From Chloroflexota bacterium (lineage in GTDB: Bacteria; Chloroflexota; Limnocylindria; Limnocylindrales; CSP1-4): a stretch of DNA of 10,252 nt. The first letter of the stretch is position 1; the number at the start of each line of letters is the position of its first letter. Under the pieces are notes generated by a model. The model was not told where the DNA came from. It made no database searches and saw only the letters and a program-made list of their open reading frames with translations. The DNA lies in the NCBI GenBank assembly GCA_013695255.1, contig JACDAV010000043.1, forward strand, positions 1 to 10,252, in the 5' to 3' direction. Shown here in pieces: positions 1-5,943 of the stretch. A program made the translations under genes and the position numbers.

Positions 1-136
1 GGGCGTCACCCGCGCAACCAAGACGCTTCGGAACGTGACGAGCGCCTGGGTCAAGGAGCAGCGGGTCGAGATCAAGGACAACCGGATCGTCGAGTACCAG
101 GTGAACATGCTCGTGACGTTCGTGCTCGACGACTGA
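1..136 (+). CDS. Dodecin family flavin-binding protein, 3' end only
   Basis: The last 44 codons of a gene that begins before the window, read in the frame starting at base 2 and ending in TGA at 134-136. The visible peptide contains ATKTLRNVTSAWVKEQRVEI, then an acidic turn, then EYQVNMLVTFVLDD. This matches the second half of dodecins, which are proteins of about 70 residues that form hollow dodecamers storing riboflavin, FMN or FAD in the cytoplasm. The Trp in SAW sits where dodecins stack an aromatic residue on the flavin ring, and the Gln in YQV is also a conserved flavin contact. The N-terminal strand and most of the helix are outside the window. It converges on the AraC gene, leaving 67 bp between the two stops. 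Family assignment is fairly secure; flavin binding is inferred from family knowledge. Confidence 0.82.
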   Translation, partial: GVTRATKTLRNVTSAWVKEQRVEIKDNRIVEYQVNMLVTFVLDD

Positions 137-203
137 GCTCGATCTCCGCCACGGCGGCCCGACGTCGACGGCCCGCCACCACGGGCAGCCTCCGTGTCGC
201 CGG

Positions 204-1004
204 TCAGATGGCTCCTGAAGCGTACTGGCGCGGCGTCACGCCGAACATCGACCGGAAGTCGCGGATGAGGTGCGCCTGGTCGCTATAGCCCAGCTCAGCC
301 GCGACGTCGGCCCAGCGATGTTTCGTCACGCTCTGGGCCATCTCGGCCGCCTCGTACAGCCGGTACCGCCGGATGACCCATTTCGGACCGACGCCGACGT
401 GGTCCCTGAAGAGCCGCTCGAGCTGCCGCGCGCTCATCGCCGATGTGCGGGCGAGGGCGTCGACCCGGAGCAGGCTGGGATCGCCGGCCACGCCGTCGAC
501 CATCTCGCTGAGCTCGGCCACGTGCGCCGGCCCGCTCGTCCGCCATGACGACAGGAACTCATCGATCAGCTGCACGGCTTCCGCCGTGCCTGCCGCCGAC
601 ACCGCATGCTCGAGCGCGTCCCCTTCCTCACCGAAGACATCGCTTATCGAGCGGACGCTGTTCGTGATCGATGACATCGAGTGGTCGAGGTACGGCCGAA
701 AGCCACCCGGTCGGAAGGTGATGCCCACGGCTCGGCCCTTGGCTTCCAGGCGATGCGAGGTCTGCCCGGTGATCACCCCGTGCACCGACGCACCGGAGGC
801 CTCGAAGCAGACGTTTGCCACCGGGTGAGGCAGGACCCGCTGGACGTACGACTCGCCGGCTCCGAGATCCCATTCCGACACCCAGTAGCGTTCGACCACG
901 CGCGCGACAGCGGGCGAGGGGGCGAAGGTCGTCAGCCTGAAGTGGCGGAGTCCGACCCCGGGATGGACGATGCCGCGGGTGTCCGGATCAACAGCCGTCA
1001 GCAT
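204..1004 (-). CDS. AraC-family transcriptional regulator with DUF6597-like N-terminal domain
   Basis: A 266-residue DNA-binding regulator. Residues about 20-135 form a sensory domain of the type often annotated DUF6597; its signature RAVGITFRPGGFRPYL is at 91-106. The C-terminal AraC/XylS domain has two helix-turn-helix units. The first is around 183-208 (ALARTSAMSARQLERLFRDH, with the typical S-x-R-Q-L-x-R-x-F). The second is around 231-261 (ADVAAELGYSDQAHLIRDF, then FGVTPRQY), the hallmark of the family. The ATG at 1002-1004 has no Shine-Dalgarno sequence but has TAGACT ending 6 nt upstream, so the transcript is probably leaderless. It is divergent from a small VOC-family gene, so it may control that gene, itself or both; this is inferred from position only. 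The ligand cannot be read from the sequence. Confidence 0.9.
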   Translation of the reverse strand: MLTAVDPDTRGIVHPGVGLRHFRLTTFAPSPAVARVVERYWVSEWDLGAGESYVQRVLPHPVANVCFEASGASVHGVITGQTSHRLEAKGRAVGITFRPGGFRPYLDHSMSSITNSVRSISDVFGEEGDALEHAVSAAGTAEAVQLIDEFLSSWRTSGPAHVAELSEMVDGVAGDPSLLRVDALARTSAMSARQLERLFRDHVGVGPKWVIRRYRLYEAAEMAQSVTKHRWADVAAELGYSDQAHLIRDFRSMFGVTPRQYASGAI

Positions 1005-1010
1005 GCCGGC

Positions 1011-1016
1011 AGTCTA
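1011..1016 (-). promoter_or_regulatory. Candidate -10 box of the AraC-type gene (leaderless start)
   Basis: On the minus strand the sequence reads TAGACT, then GCCGGC, then the ATG of the regulator. A TANNNT hexamer exactly 6 nt before the start codon puts the transcription start at or next to the A of ATG, and no Shine-Dalgarno sequence competes with this reading. No convincing -35 hexamer is visible. The second VOC gene (9202-9204) shows the same geometry. Confidence 0.5.
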
Positions 1017-1178
1017 GCGTCGGCAGCGCGGGCGGCCGTGTGCCCGCCGTGCCTACCCTCGACCGCCCTCGGCTCATGCGTCGCATTTGTTCAAGATACC
1101 GATCACGCTCGCGCCTACCTTTGTACCGGACCGACGCCGTGCCCCCGCTTGCGGGCAGCCGGTCCGCCCGATGAGCAC

Positions 1179-1184
1179 AAGGGA
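1179..1184 (+). promoter_or_regulatory. Ribosome binding site that sets the start of the first VOC gene
   Basis: AAGGGA lies 7 nt before the GTG at 1192. The in-frame ATG at 1171 and TTG at 1087 have no comparable purine-rich element in front of them. This is why the protein is called from 1192. Confidence 0.55.
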
Positions 1185-1191
1185 GTCGAAC

Positions 1192-1557
1192 GTGACGTCG
1201 ATCGCCGAGATCACCTCCGTCACCATGGCCTGCCCGGATCCGAAGCGGCTTGCCGAGTTCTATCAGGCGGTAACCGGCTGGCAGGTCATCTACAGCGGCG
1301 ATGACGCGGTCTACCTGGCCGGTCCGCACAGCGTGCGCCTGGGCTGCGAGCGGGCGGTCAGCTTCACGGCCCCTGCCTGGGACCCTCATAGCCAGCCACC
1401 GGTGCGTGTCGATCTGGTGGTCGCCGATCTGGCCGAGGCCGAGCGGCGGCTCGTCGAGCTCGGCGCCACCCGGCCAGGCCATGACCTCGACAACGAGAGC
1501 TGGATCTACCTCGCCGATCCGGTCGGTCATCCGGTATGCCTCACCGTCGTGGCCTGA
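1192..1557 (+). CDS. Glyoxalase-like VOC superfamily protein
   Basis: A 121-residue cytosolic protein of the vicinal oxygen chelate superfamily, Glyoxalase_6-like. Two beta-alpha-beta-beta-beta modules are visible. The first is about residues 5-50 (VTMACPDPKRLAEFYQAVTGW). The second is about 70-120 (VRVDLVVADLAEAERRLVELGA, ending with WIYLADPVGHPVCLTVV, the common D-P-x-G-x-P/N ending). The GTG start is chosen for its Shine-Dalgarno match; the ATG at 1171 would add seven residues. VOC proteins include glyoxalases, dioxygenases and drug-binding proteins, often as dimers with a metal site at the module interface. The module-2 residue usually contributing a metal ligand is not obvious here, so the substrate and even catalysis are uncertain. 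Its divergence from the AraC-type gene suggests shared regulation. Confidence 0.85.
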   Translation: MTSIAEITSVTMACPDPKRLAEFYQAVTGWQVIYSGDDAVYLAGPHSVRLGCERAVSFTAPAWDPHSQPPVRVDLVVADLAEAERRLVELGATRPGHDLDNESWIYLADPVGHPVCLTVVA

Positions 1558-1740
1558 TCTCGCCCACGGCACGGCATGAGACGCTGGCCTCTCGGCTGCA
1601 TCCGAGCTGATGGCCGCATCGTGCTCCGCCAGCCGGGCGGTGGCCAGCTCCGATCCGACGGCCCGGTTGTCGAATGGCCGACACGCCCCGGCTGGCGGCG
1701 CGCGTGAGCCTCATCATGGCGGCCTGCACAGGGAGGGATC
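1558..1740. other. Spacer before the MFS gene
   Basis: A 183-bp spacer between the first VOC gene and the MFS gene, on the same strand. It has no plausible coding segment of its own and no clear hairpin terminator or promoter. Its only readable element is GGGAGG at 1731-1736, just before the GTG at 1741, which is a usable ribosome binding site. Confidence 0.5.
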
Positions 1741-3420
1741 GTGGGAGCGCTGGCGGCCTATCGGCGGATCCTCGACAACCGGCCGCTGAGCCGGCTGCTG
1801 ATCGGCGAGTTCGTCTCGTCCATCGGCGACTGGCTCTACCTGGTCGCCCTGCTGATCGTCGTCTACCGCGAGAGCCAGGACACCGTCCTGCTCGGGATCG
1901 TCGGCGCGGCGCGGGTGCTGCCGTACGTCCTGCTCTCCATCCCGGCCGGCATCGTGGCCGACCGCTTCGACCGGCGCCTCATCCTTCTCGTCACGGACGT
2001 CGCCCGCGGGGTCATCATGCTGGGCCTCGCCTGGCTGGTGGCGACGGACGCACCCGTCACCGCCGTCGTCGCGCTCTCGATCCTCGCCGCGGCGTTCTCC
2101 GCGTTCTTCAGCCCCACGATCGGGGCGTACCTGCCTTCGATCGTCCGCGACGAGGCGGAGCTGGGTCCCGCGAACAGCGCCTGGTCCACGCTCGACAACC
2201 TGGCATTCATCATCGGGCCCGGGGTCGCGGGGCTGCTGATTGCCACCAGCGGGCTGACGGCCGCCTTCCTGCTGAACGCCGTCTCCTTCGCGATCGTGGC
2301 GGCGGTGCTCTGGCGGCTGCCCTCCGTCCGAGCGGGTGGAGACGCGTTTGCGGCGGGTGACGAGCCGGGTGCGGCCTCATCCGCCGGCGAGCGGCCCGAG
2401 CCACCCTCGCTTGCCGCCATCGCCCGTCCGGTCGCGGGGCTGACGCTCGCCGACGTCACGGCGGCCTTCGCCTTCGGTGGACTGGGCATCCTGACCGTCC
2501 TCCTGGCGGTCGAGCAGCTCGGGGCGGGCGAGGAAGGGACGGGTTTCCTGAATGCCGGGATCGGCGTGGGCGCCGTGATGGGCGCGCTCGCGTCGGGCGC
2601 GTTGATCGTCAACGCCGGCCTGCGGGCGATCCTCCTCGGCGGGACGCTCATGTTTGCCGCCGGCCTCGCCCTGCTCGGCGTGGTGCCGTCCCTGGCGGTC
2701 GCGTTCGTCGCGATGGCGATCGCCTCGGCGGGCAGCCTCGTCGTCGAGGTCGCCAGCACGACGATCTTCCAGCGCCTCGTGCCGGACACGATGCGAGGCC
2801 GGGCCCTCGGCACGGCCGAAACCCTGACGACGCTCGCCTACGCGGCCGGTTCGCTGGTCATGCCGGTTCTCGCGGGTTGGGTCGGGATCGGACCCGTGCT
2901 CGTCGCGGCGGCGGCGCTCGTCGTGGCCGGGGCGGTCGGGGGCGTGGCCCTCCTCGGCAATACGCTGCCGGCGGGGCCGCGGCCGGAGATCGCGGACGTC
3001 GCCCGGCGTCTCGCGGGCCTGCCGCTGTTCGCGGGCGTTCCCGCGGGTCGCCTCGCGAGCGCGCTCGCGCGTGCCACCCCGCTCCAGGTCCCGGCCGGTG
3101 AACCGATCGTTCGGCAGGGAGAACCGGCGGATCGCTTCTACGTGATCCTCCACGGGCAGTTCACGGTCTGGGACTCGGGAGACGGGGCGCCGCCCCGTCT
3201 CCTGCGCACGCTCGGCCCGGACGAGGTGTTCGGCGAGCTGGGGCTCCTGACGGGTGCGCCTCGCACGGCCACCGTCACGGCCGGAACGGACGGCCGGCTG
3301 CTGGGCCTCGAGGCGAACGCCTTCCTCGAGCTGGTCTCGGCAGCCCCGGATCTCCGGCCGCGACTGCTGGCGCTGTATCGCGGCGGACCAGCCGCCGTCC
3401 GGGCGTCCGCAGATCCATGA
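1741..3420 (+). CDS. MFS transporter with C-terminal cyclic-nucleotide-binding domain
   Basis: A 559-residue inner-membrane permease. Residues about 10-408 carry the major facilitator fold. There is a first helix bundle to about 193, with a motif-A-like loop GIVADRFDRRL at 70-80. A hydrophilic Ala/Gly/Glu-rich cytoplasmic linker spans about 195-227. The second bundle runs from about 230 to 408 and includes QRLVPDTMRGRALG (344-357), the matching loop of the C-terminal half. Residues about 427-545 form a cNMP-binding beta-roll. Its phosphate cassette FGELGLLTGAPRTATV (497-512) keeps the Glu (E499) and Arg (R508) that in CRP-type domains hold the ribose and cyclic phosphate. The simplest reading is an exporter gated by cAMP or a similar ligand. 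The substrate is unknown; MFS_3-type members are often annotated as drug or macrolide efflux. GTG start at 1741 follows GGGAGG. The gene converges on the protease gene. Confidence 0.9.
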   Translation: MGALAAYRRILDNRPLSRLLIGEFVSSIGDWLYLVALLIVVYRESQDTVLLGIVGAARVLPYVLLSIPAGIVADRFDRRLILLVTDVARGVIMLGLAWLVATDAPVTAVVALSILAAAFSAFFSPTIGAYLPSIVRDEAELGPANSAWSTLDNLAFIIGPGVAGLLIATSGLTAAFLLNAVSFAIVAAVLWRLPSVRAGGDAFAAGDEPGAASSAGERPEPPSLAAIARPVAGLTLADVTAAFAFGGLGILTVLLAVEQLGAGEEGTGFLNAGIGVGAVMGALASGALIVNAGLRAILLGGTLMFAAGLALLGVVPSLAVAFVAMAIASAGSLVVEVASTTIFQRLVPDTMRGRALGTAETLTTLAYAAGSLVMPVLAGWVGIGPVLVAAAALVVAGAVGGVALLGNTLPAGPRPEIADVARRLAGLPLFAGVPAGRLASALARATPLQVPAGEPIVRQGEPADRFYVILHGQFTVWDSGDGAPPRLLRTLGPDEVFGELGLLTGAPRTATVTAGTDGRLLGLEANAFLELVSAAPDLRPRLLALYRGGPAAVRASADP

Positions 3421-3427
3421 GCTCCGG

Positions 3428-4240
3428 TCAGCGGTTCGCCGTGGCGGCCAGCATCGCCTTGACCTCGAATGGCGTCGCCGCAGGGTGCCCCGCCCGGATC
3501 AGGGCGGCCAGACCCGCCACGTGCGGCGCCGCGAAGCTGTTGCCCGTCGCGACCGTCCTTCCCCCGTCGCGCCAGGCCACGTCGACGTCGAGCCCGTGGG
3601 CCCCGAACTCGACCGGCGGGCGCGGGTTGTAGTACCAGGTCCACGGATCGGGCACGTCGTGGGCGGCGACGGAGACGACCGACGAGAAGAGTGACGGATA
3701 GCTGGGTCCCGGGACGTTGTTCGCCGCGCTGACCAGGAGGACGTTGCCGAAATAGGCCTCGTCGGTCAGCTCATGGAACAGCCCGAAGAGGGCCTCGCTC
3801 CGCGAGGACAGGCTCAGGTTGACGACCGTCACGCCATGCTCGATCGCCCAGATCAGCCCCGCTGCGAAGTTCGCCCCCTTGCCACGATTGTCCGGGCCGA
3901 GCACGCGGACGGAAATGAGTTCCGCGCCCGGGGCCAGGGAGTGGATGATCCCCGCACACGCCGTGCCATGGCCCACGACGTCGATCGCCTCCGGGTCCTC
4001 GACCACGATCGGGTCCTCGTCCGTCGGCTCGACCCGGTAGCTGGCGATCAGGCGGCCGCCGACCGCCGCGTGATCGCGCTCGATCCCGGAGTCGATGATC
4101 GCGACCCGGACCCCGCTCCCGTCGCTGCCGCCGAAGGCGGCATCGCGGTCGAGCACGCCGAACGGACCGAGGTGCTCCAGCTCGGCACGGCGCTGGCCGA
4201 CGAACGGCTCGCTCCACGCGGGCAGGTCCAGATCCGTCAA
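3428..4240 (-). CDS. Subtilisin-like (S8) serine protease without signal peptide or propeptide
   Basis: A 270-residue subtilase with the complete catalytic set: Asp50 in VAIIDSGIERDH, His91 in VVGHGTACAGII, an oxyanion Asn at about 175 in LLVSAANN, and Ser235 in GNSFAAPHVAG (the usual GTS is GNS here). The catalytic core starts about residue 43, leaving only a short charged N-terminus. There is no hydrophobic signal sequence and no room for the inhibitory propeptide of secreted subtilisins, so it is probably cytosolic. It starts at TTG (4238-4240), overlapping the stop of the GAF gene as TTGA, with GGAG 7 nt upstream; this implies translational coupling. It is the last gene of the Crp-GAF-protease set. 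The natural substrate is unknown. Candidates include specific regulatory cleavage or peptide maturation rather than bulk digestion. Confidence 0.9.
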   Translation of the reverse strand: MTDLDLPAWSEPFVGQRRAELEHLGPFGVLDRDAAFGGSDGSGVRVAIIDSGIERDHAAVGGRLIASYRVEPTDEDPIVVEDPEAIDVVGHGTACAGIIHSLAPGAELISVRVLGPDNRGKGANFAAGLIWAIEHGVTVVNLSLSSRSEALFGLFHELTDEAYFGNVLLVSAANNVPGPSYPSLFSSVVSVAAHDVPDPWTWYYNPRPPVEFGAHGLDVDVAWRDGGRTVATGNSFAAPHVAGLAALIRAGHPAATPFEVKAMLAATANR

Positions 4241-5064
4241 CGCACCTCTCCGGCATCGCTCCCGGGTCGCGCCCGCCGGCGGCGTCGCGTGTCGCGCCCG
4301 GCGCGGCGACCAAGCGCGTCAAGGATGTCCGTGACGAGCTCCAGCTGAGCGGGATCCGCCGTCCGCACGCGCGCGATCGCGTCGGCGAGGGCCCACAGCC
4401 CCGATTCGTCGTCCCGTCCCAGGTCCGCGGTCGCGGCCGCGACGATCGCCTCGGCGGCAGCGGTCCGCGGCTCCTCCCCCGCTGCCAGCGCGCGCAGGCT
4501 GGACGCGATGAGCGACGCGACGTCGCGCTCCACGCGGGTGGCGCTGATGGCGGTCGCCGCCTGCCGCGCGAAGATGGCGGCCAGCTCGATGTCGCGGAGC
4601 GAGAAGGACGCGGCGCTTCGCTTGTCGAGGACCTCGAGGACGCCGATCGTCCGCTCGTCGCTGACCAGGGGCACGGCGACGATCGACCGCGGCAGGTAGG
4701 CGGTCTGCTCGGCCACGGCTCGACCGAATCGGGGGTCACGCTCGACGTCGGACAGCGCGAGGGCCTGGCCGGTCCGGAAGACGTATCCGGCGATCCCCTG
4801 GTCCGGCGAGATCGAGAGCCCGATCACCCCCTGCCCCTGGACGCCCGCCGCGACTTCGAAGACGAGCCGATCCGAGGCCGCGTCGTAGAGCGCGATCGAG
4901 GCGGCCTCCGCATCAAACAGCGCTGCGGTCGCCTCGACGACCGAGCGCAGCACGGCCCGGCCGCTGTCGCCCTGGAGCCGGCGCCCGGCTTCGGCCCGCA
5001 CGGCGATCGCCTCGAGGAGGGAGAGCGCATCGCGCTCCAGCCGGCGGCGACGGTCAGCGGACAC
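4237..5064 (-). CDS. GAF-domain sensor protein
   Basis: A 275-residue soluble protein with a single GAF domain at about residues 38-178. Recognisable elements are ASIALYDAASDRLVFEVAAG (55-74), the QGIAGYVFRTGQALALSDV region (89-107), DPRF (110-113), RSIVAVPLVSDERTIGVLEVL (126-146), and the closing helix FSLRDIELAAIFARQAATAI (154-173). GAF domains bind small ligands such as cyclic nucleotides, haem or bilins, or act as dimer modules. No kinase, cyclase, GGDEF or DNA-binding domain is attached. The rest is a helical C-terminal region and a very basic tail (RDTRRRRRARP, 257-267) that could bind nucleic acid or be disordered. The start is GTG. It lies 39 bp downstream of the Crp gene and overlaps the protease by four bases, so the three are likely one transcript. 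Its partner is unknown; control of the protease or the Crp protein is the obvious guess. Confidence 0.82.
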   Translation of the reverse strand: MSADRRRRLERDALSLLEAIAVRAEAGRRLQGDSGRAVLRSVVEATAALFDAEAASIALYDAASDRLVFEVAAGVQGQGVIGLSISPDQGIAGYVFRTGQALALSDVERDPRFGRAVAEQTAYLPRSIVAVPLVSDERTIGVLEVLDKRSAASFSLRDIELAAIFARQAATAISATRVERDVASLIASSLRALAAGEEPRTAAAEAIVAAATADLGRDDESGLWALADAIARVRTADPAQLELVTDILDALGRRAGRDTRRRRRARPGSDAGEVR

Positions 5065-5103
5065 GCGGCCACCGCGGGCGGAGTCGGTCGCGGCTCACCG
5101 GCC

Positions 5104-5811
5104 TCAGCGCTCCACGGTCTGGGCAAGGCGATCCACGTCCGGGATGACCAGGCTGTCGCCCTCGATCCGGATCAGCCCCCGCGCCGAGAGGTCCGCGAGC
5201 AGGCGGTTCACCGACTGGCGCGTGCCGCCCACCATCGCGGCCAGCTCGGACTGGGTGAACGGCCATTCGAGCCGGACGTTGTTCGCGTTGCCTGGATTGC
5301 GCTGCCGAGCCCGGCGGACGAGGCTGCTGGCGAGCCGCCCCGGGAGGTCGAGGAAGTAGAGGTCCTCGACGTGGTCGGTCAGCCGGCGGAGCTCCCCAGC
5401 CAGGCCGGCGAACAGGGCGCGGCGGAGCGCCGGCTGCGTCTCGATCAGCTCGTCGAAGGTCTCGCGGCGGAGGACCAGCGCCTGGGTCGGCTCGATGGCA
5501 ACGGCCGTGGCCGAGTGGGGCGCGCCATCGAGCAGCGCGAGCTCACCGAAGAATTCGCCCCGCCCGAGCGTGGCGATGATCGCCCCCTCCTCGCCCTCGG
5601 GTGACGGCAGGACGATCTTCACCGAACCGGACTCGACGATGTAGAGCGAGTCCCCGGGGTCGCCCTGGTGGAACACGGTCTCGCTCCTGCGATACCGGCG
5701 GACCCGGAGGCTGGCGGCGCAGACCGCGAGTGACTCCGGATCGACGCGCGCGAACAGGCGGCACCGTCGCAGTGCCTCGGTCGCGAAGTCCGTGGCGACC
5801 TGGTCGGTCAT
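5104..5811 (-). CDS. Crp/Fnr-family transcriptional regulator
   Basis: A 235-residue regulator. The N-terminal cNMP-type beta-roll spans about residues 15-130, with FHQGDPGDSLYIVESGSVKI (47-66) and the cassette FFGELALLDGAPHSATAV (87-104). A dimerisation helix covers about 125-150. The C-terminal winged helix (about 150-232) contains FTQSELAAMVGGTRQSVNRL (185-204), the characteristic Crp/Fnr recognition region. E90 of the cassette is kept, but the Arg that clamps the cyclic phosphate in CRP is His99, so cAMP binding may be weakened or the ligand may differ. There is no Cys cluster of the FNR iron-sulfur type. The ATG at 5809-5811 is preferred over the GTG six bases upstream because that GTG is part of the Shine-Dalgarno GAGGTG. 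It is the first gene of the set with the GAF protein and the subtilase, and could autoregulate it. Confidence 0.92.
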   Translation of the reverse strand: MTDQVATDFATEALRRCRLFARVDPESLAVCAASLRVRRYRRSETVFHQGDPGDSLYIVESGSVKIVLPSPEGEEGAIIATLGRGEFFGELALLDGAPHSATAVAIEPTQALVLRRETFDELIETQPALRRALFAGLAGELRRLTDHVEDLYFLDLPGRLASSLVRRARQRNPGNANNVRLEWPFTQSELAAMVGGTRQSVNRLLADLSARGLIRIEGDSLVIPDVDRLAQTVER

Positions 5812-5814
5812 CGT

Positions 5815-5820
5815 CACCTC
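5815..5820 (-). promoter_or_regulatory. Ribosome binding site that sets the start of the Crp-type gene
   Basis: On the minus strand GAGGTG is followed by ACG and then ATG (5811-5809). The alternative GTG start at 5817 overlaps this element, so the ATG is the likelier start. Confidence 0.5.
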
Positions 5821-5855
5821 GGCACTCTGGCTGGCCGCCGATGGAAGTGACCGAG

Positions 5856-5861
5856 ATGCTA
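5856..5861 (-). promoter_or_regulatory. Possible -10 box of the Crp-GAF-protease operon
   Basis: TAGCAT on the minus strand lies about 45 nt before the Crp start codon and after the terminator of the upstream repeat gene, where the operon's promoter would be expected. No good -35 hexamer stands 16-18 nt before it, so the call is weak. Confidence 0.25.
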
Positions 5862-5884
5862 CCCCGCCCAGGCACGCAACAGGA

Positions 5885-5918
5885 AACGGGACGGGGTCAT
5901 TGCTGACTCCGTCCCGTT
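5885..5918 (-). terminator. Intrinsic terminator of the tandem-repeat gene
   Basis: The arms AACGGGACGG (5885-5894) and CCGTCCCGTT (5909-5918) are perfectly complementary. The stem continues through one mismatch or wobble (5895/5908) into GTCA/TGAC around a 4-nt loop (5900-5903), giving about 15 paired positions. It starts 25 nt past the repeat gene's stop codon. On the minus strand it is followed by TCCTGTTGCG, so the last arm ends in TT and the T-run is interrupted. It also insulates the Crp operon from read-through. Confidence 0.75.
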
Positions 5919-5943
5919 CGACGTGGAAGAGCTCGGCGGTGGA

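Noticed and set aside
153..177. A GGCGG...CCGCC hairpin as terminator between the dodecin and AraC genes.
   Set aside because: Only five pairs around a 15-nt loop and no T-run on either side; expected by chance at this GC content.
1087..1191. A longer first VOC protein starting at TTG 1087 or ATG 1171.
   Set aside because: The extra residues lie outside the fold and neither codon has a ribosome binding site, whereas GTG 1192 has AAGGGA 7 nt upstream. ATG 1171 cannot be fully excluded.
3773..4348. A plus-strand gene opposite the protease and GAF genes.
   Set aside because: The minus strand there has complete catalytic motifs; the plus reading has none and is a typical GC-rich shadow frame.
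5812..5884. A classical CRP operator (TGTGA-N6-TCACA) before the Crp-type gene.
   Set aside because: Only partial GTGAC/GTCAC half-sites are present and their spacing is wrong.
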